Source: Paratinospora sagittata
Taxonomy: Eukaryota; Streptophyta; Magnoliopsida; Ranunculales; Menispermaceae
DNA: 64,000 nt
Direction: 5' to 3'
Assembly (NCBI GenBank): GCA_035771175.1
Contig: CM069603.1
Span: 26,636,286-26,700,285, forward strand
Shown here: piece after piece, positions 12,201-24,300 of the stretch
How the letters are laid out: each line of letters starts with the position of its first letter
How positions within the stretch are numbered: the stretch's first letter is position 1
The notes under the pieces: generated by a model
What the model was told of the DNA's origin: nothing
The model's database searches: none
The model's input: the letters and a program-made list of their open reading frames with translations, nothing else
Program-made: the position numbers and the translations under genes

Positions 12201-15200
12201 TTTTCTCCCAACTTTATAATTTGTGAATCCTCCAATATCCCCTCAATAATTATTCTTTTCTCTCTTTTCTCTCTTTTCCTTTTCCTCAGCTCATTCTTCT
12301 TCGCCCTTTCTATTTCTCTCTCTTCAATTATTACGCCCTTACCTAGTCTTGTTTGCCCCTGCAGCGTCCCGAACGATCTACATAAGTTGTGTTGCCGACC
12401 CTCCATGATTGTGTCCCGAATGCACCAGTGCCCTCTCCTTCCTTGGACCTCTTAATCCCAACTTCCAAGTTCCAACCTTTCTCTTATATAAATTGGCTCT
12501 CGCTTCATCTTTTTAACAAAAAAAAATCTTAGCAGCTTTTCAAGAAACTAATCTCATCTTCTGACACTATATATCGCTTTTCATTCAGTCATCTCTAAAG
12601 TGTAAATTACTCAATTGATTTTCAGCTTCGTTTAACTATTTTTGGGCTAATGTTCTTTGTGTAAATTACTCAATTGATTTTCATCTTCTTTTCACGGTTT
12701 TTGGGCCAATGTTCTTCTTTTTCTTCTGCCTGCAGGGTTCCAGTATACAATTCGAACTCCTAAAAACTCTGTTCCTAAGCTATTTAGATTGTTAATCTCT
12801 CTTTTCTCCCGTACAATAACATACTCCAAAAAACACTGTTCCTAAGTTATTTAGATTGTTAATCTCTCTTTTCTCCCAACTTTTTAATTTTAAAATCCTC
12901 CAATATCCCCTCAATAATTATTCATTTCTCTTTTTTCTCTCTTTCCCTTTTCCTCAGCTCATTTTTCTTCCCCCATTCTATTTCTCTCTATTCAATTAAT
13001 ACGCCCTTACCCAGCCTTGTTTGCCCCTGCAGCGTCCCGAACGATCTACATAACTTGTGTTGCCGACCCTCCATGATTGTGTCCCGAATGCACCAGTGCC
13101 CTCTCCTTCCTTGGACCTCTTAATCCCAACTTCCAAGTTCCAACCTTTCTCTTATATAAATTGGCTCTCGCTTCACCTTTTTAACAAAAAAAAATCTTAG
13201 CAACTTTTCAAGAAACTAATCTCATCCTCTGACACTATATATCGTTTTTCATTCAGTCATCTCTAAAGTGTAAATTACTCTATTGATTTTCAGCTTCTTT
13301 TCACGATTTTTCGGCTAATGTTCTTTGTGTAAATTACTCAATTGATTTTCATCTTCTTTTCACAGTTTTTGGGCCAACGTTCTTCTTTTTCTTCTGCCTG
13401 CAGGGTTCCAGTATACAATTCGGACTCCTAAAAACTCTGTTCCTAGGCTATTTAGATTGTCAATCTCTCTTTTCTCCCAACTTTTTAATTTTTAAATCCT
13501 CCAATATCCCCTCAATAATTATTCCTTTCTCTCTTTTCTCACTTTCCCTTTTCCTCAACTCATTCTTCTTCGCCCTTTTTATTTCTCTCTCTTCAATTAA
13601 TACGCCCTTACCCAGCCTTGTTTGCCCCTGCAGCGTCCCGAATGATCTACATAACTTGTGTTGCCAACCCTCCATGATTGTGTCCCGAATGCACCGGTGC
13701 CCTCTCCTTCCTTGGACCTCTTAATCCGAACTTCCAAGTTCCAACCTTTCTCTTATATAAATTGGCTCTCGCTTCATCTTTTTAACAAAAAAAAATCTTA
13801 GCAACTTTTCAAGAAACTAATCTCATCCTCTGACACTATATATCGTTTTTCATTCAGTCATCTCTAAAGTGTAAATTACTCAATTGATTTTCAGCTTCGT
13901 TTAACTATTTTTGGGCTAATGTTCTTTGTGTAAATTACTCAATTGATTTTCATCTTCTTTTCACGGTTTTTGGGCCAATGTTCTTATTTTTCTTCTGCCT
14001 GCAGGGTTCCAGTACACAATTCGGACTCCTAAAAACTCTGTTCCTAAGCTATTTAGATTGTTAATCTCTCTTTTCTCCCGTACAATAACATACTCCTAAA
14101 AACACTGTTCCTAAGCTATTTAGATTGTTAATCTCTCTTTTCTCCCAACTTTATAATTTGTAAATCCTCCAATATCCCCTCAATAATTATTCTTTTCTCT
14201 CTTTTCTCTCTTTTCCTTTTCCTCAGCTCATTCTTCTTCGCCTTTTCTATTTCTCTCTCTTCAATTATTACGCCCTTACCCAGTCTTGTTTGCCCCTGCA
14301 ACGTCCCGAACGATCTACATAAGTTGTGTTGCCGACCCTCCATGATTGTGTCCCGAATGCACCAGTGCCCTCTCCTTCCTTGGACCTCTTAATCCCGACG
14401 TCCAAGTTCCAACCTTTCTCTTATATAAATTGGCTCTCGCTTAATATTTTTAACAAAAAAAAATCTTAGCAACTTTTCAAGAAACTAATCTCATCTTCTG
14501 ACACTATATATCGCTTATCATTCAGTCATCTCTAAAGTGTAAATTACTCTATTGATTTTCAGCTTCTTTTCACGATTTTTCGGCTAATGTTCTTTGTGTA
14601 AATTACTCAATTGATTTTCATCTTCTTTTCACGGTTTTTGGGCCAATGTTCTTCTTTTTCTTCTGCCTGCAGGGTTCCAGTATACAATTCGGACTCCTAA
14701 AAACTCTGTTCCTAAACTATTTAGATTGTTAATCTCTATTTTCTCCCATATAATAACCGACTCCTAAAAAATCTGTTCCTAGGCTATTTAGATGGTCAAT
14801 CTCTCTTTTCTCCCAACTTTATAATTTGTAAATCCTCCAATATCCCCTCAATAATTATTCCTTTCTCTCTTTTCTCACTTTCCCTTTTCCTCAGCTCATT
14901 CTTCTTCGCCCTTTCTTTTTCTCTCCCTTCAATTAATACGCCCTTACCTAGTCTTGTTTGCCCCTGCAGCGTCCCGAACGATCTACATAACTTGTGTTGC
15001 CGACCCTCCATGATTGTGTCCCGAATGCACCAGTGCCCTCTCCTTCCTTGGACCTCTTAATCCCAACTTCCAAGTTCCAACCTTTCTCTTATATAAATTG
15101 GCTCTCGCTTCATCTTTTTAACAAAAAAAAATCTTAGCAGCTTTTCAAGAAACTAATCTCATCTTCTGACACTATATATCGCTTTTCATTCAGTCATCTC

Positions 15201-16360
15201 TAAAGTGTAAATTACTCAATTGATTTTCAGCTTCGTTTAACTATTTTTGGGCTAATGTTCTTTGTGTAAATTACTCAATTGATTTTCATCTTCTTTTCAC
15301 GGTTTTTGGGCCAATGTTCTTCTTTTTCTTCTGCCTGCAGGGTTCCAGTATACAATTCGAACTCCTAAAAACTCTGTTCCTAAGCTATTTAGATTGTTAA
15401 TCTCTCTTTTCTCCCGTACAATAACATACTCCAAAAAACACTGTTCCTAAGTTATTTAGATTGTTAATCTCTCTTTTCTCCCAACTTTTTAATTTTAAAA
15501 TCCTCCAATATCCCCTCAATAATTATTCATTTCTCTCTTTTCTCTCTTTCCCTTTTCCTCAGCTCATTTTTCTTCCCCCATTCTATTTCTCTCTATTCAA
15601 TTAATACGCCCTTACCCAGTCTTGTTTGCCCCTGCAGCGTCCCGAACGATCTACAGAACTTGTGTTGCCGACCCTCCATGATTGTGTCCCGAATGCACCA
15701 GTGCCCTCTCCTTCCTTGGACCTCTTAATCCCAACTTCCAAGTTCCAACCTTTCTCTTATATAAATTGGCTCTCGCTTCATCTTTTTAACAAAAAAAAAT
15801 CTTAGCAACTTTTCAAGAAACTAATCTCATCCTCTGTCACTATATATCGTTTTTCATTCAGTCATCTCTAAAGTGTAAATTACTCTATTGATTTTCAGCT
15901 TCTTTTCACGATTTTTCGGCTAATGTTCTTTGTGTAAATTACTCAATTGATTTTCATCTTCTTTTCACGGTTTTTGGGCCAACGTTCTTCTTTTTCTTCT
16001 GCCTGCAGGGTTCCAGTATACAATTCGGACTCCTAAAAACTCTGTTCCTAGGCTATTTAGATTGTCAATCTCTCTTTTCTCCCAACTTTTTAATTTTTAA
16101 ATCCTCCAATATCCCCTCAATAATTATTCCTTTCTCTCTTTTCTCACTTTCCCTTTTCCTCAACTCATTCTTCTTCGCCCTTTTTATTTCTCTCTCTTCA
16201 ATTAATACGCCCTTACCCAGCCTTGTTTGCCCCTGCAGCGTCCCGAATGATCTACATAACTTGTGTTGCCAACCCTCCATGATTGTGTCCCGAATGCACC
16301 GGTGCCCTCTCCTTCCTTGGACCGCTTAATCCGAACTTCCAAGTTCCAACCTTTCTCTTA

Positions 16361-16961
16361 TATAAATTGGCTCTCGCTTCATCTTTTTAACAAAAAAAAA
16401 TCTTAGCAACTTTTCAAGAAACTAATCTCATCTTCTGACACTATATATCGTTTTTCATTCAGTCATCTCTAAAGTGTAAGTTACTCAATTGATTTTCAGC
16501 TTCGTTTAACTATTTTTGGGCTAATGTTCTTTGTGTAAATAACTCAATTGATTTTCATCTTCTTTTCATGATTTTTAGGCCAATGTTCTTCTTTTTCTTC
16601 TTCCTGCAGGGTTCCAGTATACAATTCGGACTCCTAAAAACTCTGTTCCTAAGCTATTTAGATTGTTAATCTCTCTTTTCTCCCAACTTTTTAATTTTAA
16701 AATCCTCCAATATCCCCTCAATAATTATTCCTTTCTCTCTTTTCTCTCTTTCCCTTTTCCTCAGCTCATTTTTCTTCCCCCTATCTATTTCTCTCTCTTC
16801 AATTATTACGCCCTTACCCAGTCTTGTTTGCCCCTGCAGCGTCCCGAACGATCTACGTAAGTTGTGTTGTCGACCCTCCATGATTGTGTCCCGAATGCAC
16901 CAGTGCCCTTTCCTTCCTTAGACCTCTTAATCCCAACTTCCAAGTTCCAACCTTTATCTTA
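16361..16961 (+). repeat. 601-bp unit that has lost a 67-bp subrepeat
   Basis: This unit and its successor are the counterparts of 7277-7944 and 7945-8612 (AAGTGTAAGTTACTC early in the unit, TATCTATTTCTC and ACGTAAGTTGTGTTGTCG late). Here only one 67-bp subrepeat lies between the first CTGCAG and the pyrimidine tract, and the GTACAATAACATA linker is gone. The 601-bp length has therefore arisen more than once. Confidence 0.8.
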
Positions 16962-18297
16962 TATAAATTGGCTCTCGCTTAATATTTTTAACAAAAAAAA
17001 ATCTTAGCAACTTTTCTAGAAACTAATCTCATCTTCTGACACTATATATCGCTTTTCATTCAGTCATCTCTAAAGTGTAAATTACTCTATTGATTTTCAG
17101 CTTCATTTCACGATTTTTGGGCTAATGTTCTTTGTGTAAATTACTCAATTGATTTTCATCTTCTTTTCACGGTTTTTGGGCCAATGTTCTTCTTTTTCTT
17201 CTGCCTGCATGGTTCCAGTACACAATTCGGACTCCTAAAAACTCTGTTCCTAAGCTATTTAGATTGTTAATCTCTCTTTTCTCCCGTACAATGACATACT
17301 CCAAAAAACACTGTTCCTAAGCTATTTAGATTGTTAATCTCTCTTTTCTCCCAACTTTATAATTTGTAAATCCTCCAATATCCCCTCAATAATTATTCCT
17401 TTCTCTCTTTTCTCTCTTTTCCTTTTCCTCAGCTGATTCTTCTTCGCCCTTTCTATTTCTCTCTCTTCAATTATTACGCCCTTACCCAGTCTTGTTTGCC
17501 CCTGCAGCGTCCCGAACGATGTACGTAAGTTGTGTTGTCAACCCTCCATGATTGTGTCCCGAATGCACCAGTGCCCTCTCCTTCCTTAGACCTCTTAATC
17601 CCAACTTCCAAGTTCCAACCTTTATCTTATATAAATTGGCTCTCGCTTAATATTTTTAACAAAAAAAAATCTTAGCAACTTTTCTAGAAACTAATCTCAT
17701 CTTCTGACACTATATATCGCTTTTCATTCAGTCATCTCTAAAGTGTAAATTACTCTATTGATTTTCAGCTTCTTTTCACGATTTTTGGCCTAATGTTCTT
17801 TGTGTAAATTACTCAATTGATTTTCATCTTCTTTTCACGGTTTTTGGGCCAATGTTCTTCTTTTTCTTCTGCCTGCATGGTTCCAGTACACAATTCGGAC
17901 TCCTAAAAACTCTGTTCCTAAGCTATTTAGATTGTTAATCTCTCTTTTCTCCCGTACAATGACATACTCCAAAAAACACTGTTCCTAAGCTATTTAGATT
18001 GTTAATCTCTCTTTTCTCCCAACTTTATAATTTGTAAATCCTCCAATATCCCCTCAATAATTATTCCTTTCTCTCTTTTCTCTCTTTTCCTTTTCCTCAG
18101 CTGATTCTTCTTCGCCCTTTCTATTTCTCTCTCTTCAATTATTACGCCCTTACCCAGTCTTGTTTGCCCCTGCAGCGTCCCGAACGATCTACATAAGTTG
18201 TGTTGCCGACCCTCCATGATTGTGTCCCGAATGCACCAGTGCCCTTTCCTTCCTTGGACCTCTTAATCCCAACTTCCAAGTTCCAACCTTTCTCTTA
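16962..18297 (+). repeat. Twin 668-bp units
   Basis: Units 16962-17629 and 17630-18297 share private marks: CTGCATGGTTCCAGTACAC (first CTGCAG destroyed), GTACAATGACATACTCC and AGCTGATTCTTCTTCGCC. They are a recent single-unit duplication. The first contains an odd GATGTACGTAAGTTG in its late part. Confidence 0.85.
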
Positions 18298-20300
18298 TAT
18301 AAATTGGCTCTCGCTTAATATTTTTAACAAAAAAAAATCTTAGCAACTTTTCAAGAAACTAATCTCATCTTCTGACACTATATATCGCTTATCATTCAGT
18401 CATCTCTAAAGTGTAAATTACTCTATTGATTTTCAGCTTCTTTTCACGATTTTTCGGCTAATGTTCTTTGCGTAAATTACGCAATTGATTTTCATCTCCT
18501 TTTCACGATTTTTGGGCCAATGTTCTTCTATTTCTTCTGCCTGCAGGGTTCCAGTATACGATTCGGACTCCTAAAAACTCTGTTCCTAAACTATTTAGAT
18601 TGTTAATCTATATTTTCTCCCATATAATAACCGACTCCTAAAAATTCTATTCCTAGGCTATTTAGATTGTCAATCTCTCTTTTCTCCCAACTTTTTAATT
18701 TTTAAATCCTCCAATATCCCCTCAATAATTATTCCTTTCTCTCTTTTCTCACTTTCCCTTTTCCTCAGCTCATTCTTCTTCGCCCTTTCTATTTCTCTCC
18801 CTTCAATTAATACGCCCTTACCTAGTCTTGTTTGCCCCTGCAGCGTCCCGAACGATCTACAGAACTTGTGTTGCCGACCCTCCATGATTGTGTCCCGAAT
18901 GCACCAGTGCCCTCTCCTTCCTTGGACCTCTTAATCCGAACTTCCAAGTTCCAACTTTCTCTTATATAAATTGGCTCTCGCTTCATCTTTTTAACAAAAA
19001 AAAATCTTAGCAACTTTTCAAGAAACTAATCTCATCTTCTGACACTATATATCGTTTTTCATTCAGTCATCTCTAAAGTGTAAGTTACTCAATTGATTTT
19101 CAGCTTCGTTTAACTATTTTTGGGCTAATGTTTTTTGTGTAAATTACTCAATTGATTTTCATCTTCTTTTCACGGTTTTTGGGCCAATGTTCTTCTTTTT
19201 CTTCTGCCTGCAGGGTTCCAGTATACAATTCGGACTCCTAAAAACTCTGTTCCTAAGCTATTTAGATTGTTAATCTCTCTTTTCTCCCGTACAATAACAT
19301 ACTCCTTAAAACACTGTTCCTAAGCTATTTAGATTGTTAATCTCTCTTTTCTCCCAACTTTATAATTTATAAATCCTCCAATATCCCCTCAACAATTATT
19401 CCTTTCTCTCTTTTCTCTCTTTCCCTTTTCCTCAGCACATTCTTCTTCACCCTTTCTATTTCTCTCCCTTCAATTAATACGCCCTTACCTAGTCTTGTTT
19501 GCCCATGCAGCGTCCCGAACGATCTACATAACTTGTGTTGCCGACCCTCCATGATTGTGTCCCGAATGCACCAGTGCCCTCTCCTTCCTTGGACCTCTTA
19601 ATCCCAACTTCCAAGTTCCAACCTTTCTCTTATATAAATTGGCTCTCGCTTCATCTTTTTAACAAAAAAAAATCTTAGCAACTTTTCAAGAAACTAATCT
19701 CATCTTCTGACACTATATATCGCTTTTCATTCAGTAACCTCTAAAGTGTAAATTACTCTATTGATTTTTAGCTTCTTTTCACGATTTTTCGGCTAATGTT
19801 CTTCATGTAAATTACTCAATTGATTTTCATCTTCTTTTCACGGTTTTTGGGCCAATGTTCTTCTTTTTCTTCTGCCTGCAGGGTTCCAGTATACAATTCG
19901 GACTCCTAAAAACTCTATTCCTAAACTATTTAGATTGTTAATCTCTATTTTCTCCCATATAATAACCGATTCCTAAAAACTCTGTTCCTAGGCTATTTAG
20001 ATTGTCAATCTCTCTATTCTCCCAACTTTTTAATTTTTAAATCCTCCAATATCCCCTCAATAATTATTCCTTTCTCTCTTTTCTCTCTTTCCCTTTTCCT
20101 CAGCTCATTCTTCTTCGCCCTTTCTATTTCTCTCTCTTCAATTAATACGCCCTTACCCAGTCTTGTTTGCCCCTGCAGCGTCCCGAACGATCTACATAAC
20201 TTGTGTTGCCGACCCTCCATGATTGTGTCCCTAATGCACCAGTGCCCTCTCCTTCCTTGGACCTCTTAATCCGAACTTCCAAGTTCCAATCTTTCTCTTA
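18298..20300 (+). repeat. Three transitional units
   Basis: Units starting at 18298 (667 bp), 18965 (668) and 19633 (668) mix marks of the upstream A class and the downstream dimer region. The unit at 19633 has CAGTAACCTCTAAAG and TTCTTCATGTAAATT, seen again in the unit at 24301. Confidence 0.8.
20067..20101 (+). repeat. Pure pyrimidine tract with 24-nt mirror repeat (example)
   Basis: A run of 35 pyrimidines contains a perfect mirror repeat at 20069-20092, centred between 20080 and 20081, with 12-nt arms. The reference unit has the shorter 20-nt form at 1370-1389 (TTTCTCTCTTTTCTCTCTTT). Homopurine-homopyrimidine mirror repeats are the classical sequence requirement for intramolecular triplex (H-DNA). 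Units of the B and C classes carry an A in the tract (CTCACTTTCCC), which breaks the mirror. Formation in the cell is not shown. Confidence 0.7.
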
Positions 20301-23300
20301 TATAAATTGGCACTCGCTTCATCTTTTTAACAAAAAAAAATCTTAGCAACTTTTCAAGAAACTAATCTCATCTTCTGACACTATATATCGCTTATCATTC
20401 AGTCATCTCTAAAGTGTAAATTACTCTATTGATTTTCAGCTTCTTTTCACGATCTTTCGGCTAATGTTCTTTGTGTAAATTACTCAATTGATTTTCATCT
20501 TCTTTTCACAGTTTTTTGGCCAATGTTCTCCTTTTTCTTCTGCCTGCAGGGTTCCAGTATATAATTCGGACTCCTAAAAACTCTATTCCTAAACTATTTA
20601 GATTGTTAATCTCTGTTTTCTCCCATATAATAACCGATTCCTAAAACTCTGTTCCTAGGCTATTTGGATTGTCAATCTCTCTATTCTCCCAACTTTTTAA
20701 TTTTTAAATCCTCCAATATCCCCTCAATAATTATTCCTTTCTCTCTTTTCTCACTTTCCCTTTTCCTCAGCTCATTCTTCTTCGCCCTTTCTATTTCTCT
20801 CTCTTCAATTAATACACCCTTACCCAGTCTTGTTTGCCCCTGCAGCGTCCCGAACGATCTACATAACTTGTGTTGCCGACCCTCCATGATTGTGTCCCGA
20901 ATGCACCAGTGCCCTCTCCTTCCTGGGACCTCTTAATCCGAACTTCCAAGTTCCAACCTTTCTCTTATACAAATTGGCACTCGCTTCATCTTTTTAACAA
21001 AAAAAAATCTTAGCAACTTTTCAAGAAACTAATCTCATCTTCTGACACTATATATCGCTTTTCATTCAGTCATCTCTAAAGTGTAAATTACTCTATTGAT
21101 TTTCAGCTTCGTTTAACTATTTTTGGGCTAACGTTCTTTGTGTAAATTACTCAATTGATTTTTATCTTCTCTTCACGGTTTTTCGGCCAATGTTCTTCTT
21201 TTTCTTCTGCCTGCGGGGTTCCAGTATACAATTCGGACTCCTAAAAACTCTGTTCCTAAGCTATTTAGATTGTTAATCTCTCTTTTCTCCCGTACAATAA
21301 CATACTCCTAAAAACACTGTTCCTAAGCTATTTAGATTGTTAATCTCTCTTTTCTCCCAACTTTATAATTTGTAAATCCTCCAATATCCCCTCAACAATT
21401 ATTCCTTTCTCTCTTTTCTCTCTTTCCCTTTTCCTCAGCTCATTCTTCTTCGCCCTTTCTATTTCTCTCTCTTCAATTATTACGCCCTTACCCAGTCTTG
21501 TTTGCCCCTGCAGCGTCCCGAACGATCTACATAAGTTGTGTTGCCGACCCTCCATGATTGTGTCCCGAATGCACCAGTGCCCTCTCCTTCCTTGGACCTC
21601 TTAATCCCAACTTCGAAGTTCCAACCTTTCTCTTATATAAATTGGCTCTCGCTTAATATTTTTAACAAAAAAAAATCTTAGCAACTTTTCAAGAAACTTA
21701 TCTCATCTTCTGACACTATATATCGCTTATCATTCAGTCATCTCTAAAGTGTAAATTACTCTATTGATTTTCAGCTTCTTTTCACGATCTTTCGGCTAAT
21801 GTTCTTTGTGTAAATTACTCAATTGATTTTCATCTTCTTTTCACAGTTTTTTGGCCAATGTTCTTCTTTTTCTTCTGCCTGCAGGGTTCCAGTATACAAT
21901 TCGGACTCCTAAAAACTCTATTCCTAAACTATTTAGATTGTTAATCTCTATTTTCTCCCATATAATAACCGATTCCTAAAAACTCTGTTCCTAGGCTATT
22001 TAGATTGTCAATCTCTCTATTCTCCCATTTTTTTAATTTTTAAATCCTCCAATATCCCCTCAATAATTATTCCTTTCTCTCTTTTCTCACTTTCCCTTTT
22101 CCTCAGCTCATTCTTCTTCGCCCTTTCTATTTCTCTCTCTTCAATTAATACACCCTTACCCAGTCTTGTTTGCCCCTGCAGCGTCCCGAACGATCTACAT
22201 AACTTGTGTTGCCGACCCTCCATGATTGTGTCCCGAATGCACCAGTGCCCTCTTCTTCCTGGGACCTCTTAATCCGAACTTCCAAGTTCCAACCTTTCTC
22301 TTATATAAATTGGCACTCGCTTCATCTTTTTAACAAAAAAAAATCTTAGCAACTTTTCAAGAAACTAATCTCATCTTCTGACACTATATATCGCTTTTCA
22401 TTCAGTCATCTCTAAAGTGTAAATTACTCTATTGATTTTCAGCTTCGTTTAACTATTTTTGGGCTAATGTTCTTTGTGCAAATTACTCAATTGATTTTTA
22501 TCTTCTCTTCACGGTTTTTCGGCCAATGTTCTTCTTTTTCTTCTGCCTGCGGGGTTCCAGTATACAATTCGGACTCCTAAAAACTCTGTTCCTAAGCTAT
22601 TTAGATTGTTAATCTCTCTTTTCTCCCGTACAATAACATACTCCTAAAAACACTGTTCCTAAGCTATTTAGATTGTTAATCTCTCTTTTCTCCCAACTTT
22701 ATAATTTATAAATCCTCCAATATCCCCTCAACAATTATTCCTTTCTCTCTTTTCTCTCTTTCCCTTTTCCTCAGCTCATTCTTCTTCGCCCTTTCTATTT
22801 GTCTCTCTTCAATTATTACGCCCTTACCCAGCCTTGTTTGCCCCTGCAGCGTCCCGAACGATCTACATAAGTTGTGTTGCCGACCCTCCATGATTGTGTC
22901 CCGAATGCACCAGTGCCCTCTCCTACCTTGGACCTCTTAATCCCAACTTCCAAGTTCCAACGTTTCTCTTATATAAATTGGCTCTCGCTTAATATTTTTA
23001 ACAAAAAAAAATCTTACCAACTTTTCAAGAAACTAATCTCATCTTCTGACACTATATATCGCTTATCATTCAGTCATCTCTAAAGTGTAAATTACTCTAT
23101 TGATTTTCAGCTTCTTTTCACGATCTTTCTGCTAATGTTCTTTGTGTAAATTACTCAATTGATTTTCATCTTCTTTTCACGGTTTTTGGCCAATGTTCTT
23201 CTTTTTCTTCTGCCTGCAGGGTTCCAGTATACAATTCGAACTCCTAAAAACTCTATTCCTAAACTATTTAGATTGTTAATCTCTATTTTCTCCCATATAA

Positions 23301-24300
23301 TAACAGACTCCTAAAAACTCTGTTCCTACGCTATTTAGATTGTCAATCTCTCTTTTCTGCCAACTTTTTAATTTTTAAATCCTCCAATATCCCCTCAATA
23401 ATTATTCCTTTCTCTCTTTTCTCACTTTCCCTTTTCCCCAGCTCATTCTTCTTCGCCCTTTCTATTTCTCTCTCTTCAATTAATACGCCCTTACCCAGTC
23501 TTGTTTGCCCCTGCAGCGTCCCGAACGATCTACATAACTTGTGTTGCCGACCCTCCATGATTGTGTCCCGAATGCACCAGTGCCCTCTCCTTCCTTGGAC
23601 CTCTTAATCCGAACTTCCAAGTTCCAACCTTTCTCTTATATAAATTGGCACTCGCTTCATCTTTTTAACAAAAAAAAATCTTAGCAACTTTTCAAGAAAC
23701 TAATCTCATCTTCTGACACTATATATCGCTTTTCATTCAGTCATCTCTAAAGTGTAACAATTGATTTTCAGCTTCGTTTAACTATTTTTGGGCTAATGTT
23801 CTTTGTGTAAATTACTCAATTGATTTTCATCTTCTTTTCACGGTTTTTCGGCCAATGTTCTTCTTTTTCTTCTGCCTGCAGGGTTCCAGTATACAATTCG
23901 GACTCCTAAAAACTCTGTTCCTAAGCTATTTAGATTGTTAATCACTCTTTTCTCCCGTACAATAACATACTCCTAAAAACACTGTTCCTAAGTTATTTAG
24001 ATTGTTAATCTCTCTTTTCTCCCAACTTTTTAATTTTAAAATCCTCCAATATCCCCTCAATAATTATTCCTTTCTCTCTTTTCTCTTTTTTCCTTTTCCT
24101 CAGCTCATTTTTCTTCCCCCTTTCTATTTCTCTCTCTTCAATTATTACGCCCTTACCCAGTCTTGTTTGCCCCTGCAGCGTCCCGAACGATCTACGTAAG
24201 TTGTGTTGTCGACCCTCCATGATTGTGTCCCGAATGCACCAGTGCCCTCTCCTTCCTTGGACCTCTTAATCCCAACTTCCAAGTTCCAACCTTTCTCTTA
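20301..24300 (+). repeat. Dimeric higher-order repeat, about 1336 bp
   Basis: Three dimers start at 20301, 21636 and 22972. The first unit of each has CGCTTATCATTC and CACGATCTTTC; the second has GGCACTCGCTTCATC and CGTTTAAC. GATTTTTATCTTCTCTTCACGG and CTGCGGGGTTCC mark the second unit of the first two dimers. The last unit (23639-24300) is 662 bp because six bases are missing where GTGTAACAATTGATT replaces the usual GTGTAAATTACTCAATTGATT near 23754. The TATA of the unit at 20968 reads TATACAAA. Confidence 0.85.

Larger units (their letters stand above)
3470..16360 (+). repeat. Higher-order repeat A-B-C-D (2605 bp) with 1937-bp B-C-D form
   Basis: Four unit classes recur in order. A (668 bp) starts at 4739, 9882 and 14424 and carries CTTAATATTTTT after the TATA and CGCTTATCATTC. 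B (668) starts at 5407, 10550, 12487 and 15092 and carries TTAGCAGCTTTTCAAG. C (601) starts at 6075, 11218, 13155 and 15760, with the following CACCGGTGCCC mark. D (668) starts at 4071, 9214, 11819 and 13756, with TTATTTTTCTTCTGCC and CAGTACACAATTC. The run at 10550-14423 repeats B-C-D twice (1937 bp each) without A. Extra units stand at 6676-8612. Class assignment is by eye on private variants. Confidence 0.85.

Noticed and set aside
20014..20220. Minus-strand frame of about 60-96 residues (MEGRQHxLCRSFGTLQ start, then K/E/R-rich), recurring in most units
   Set aside because: Its second half is the complement of the pyrimidine tract, where stop codons are rare simply because the strand is nearly all A and G. 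Copies differ by many amino-acid changes, several are cut short, and no known domain or promoter on that strand is seen.
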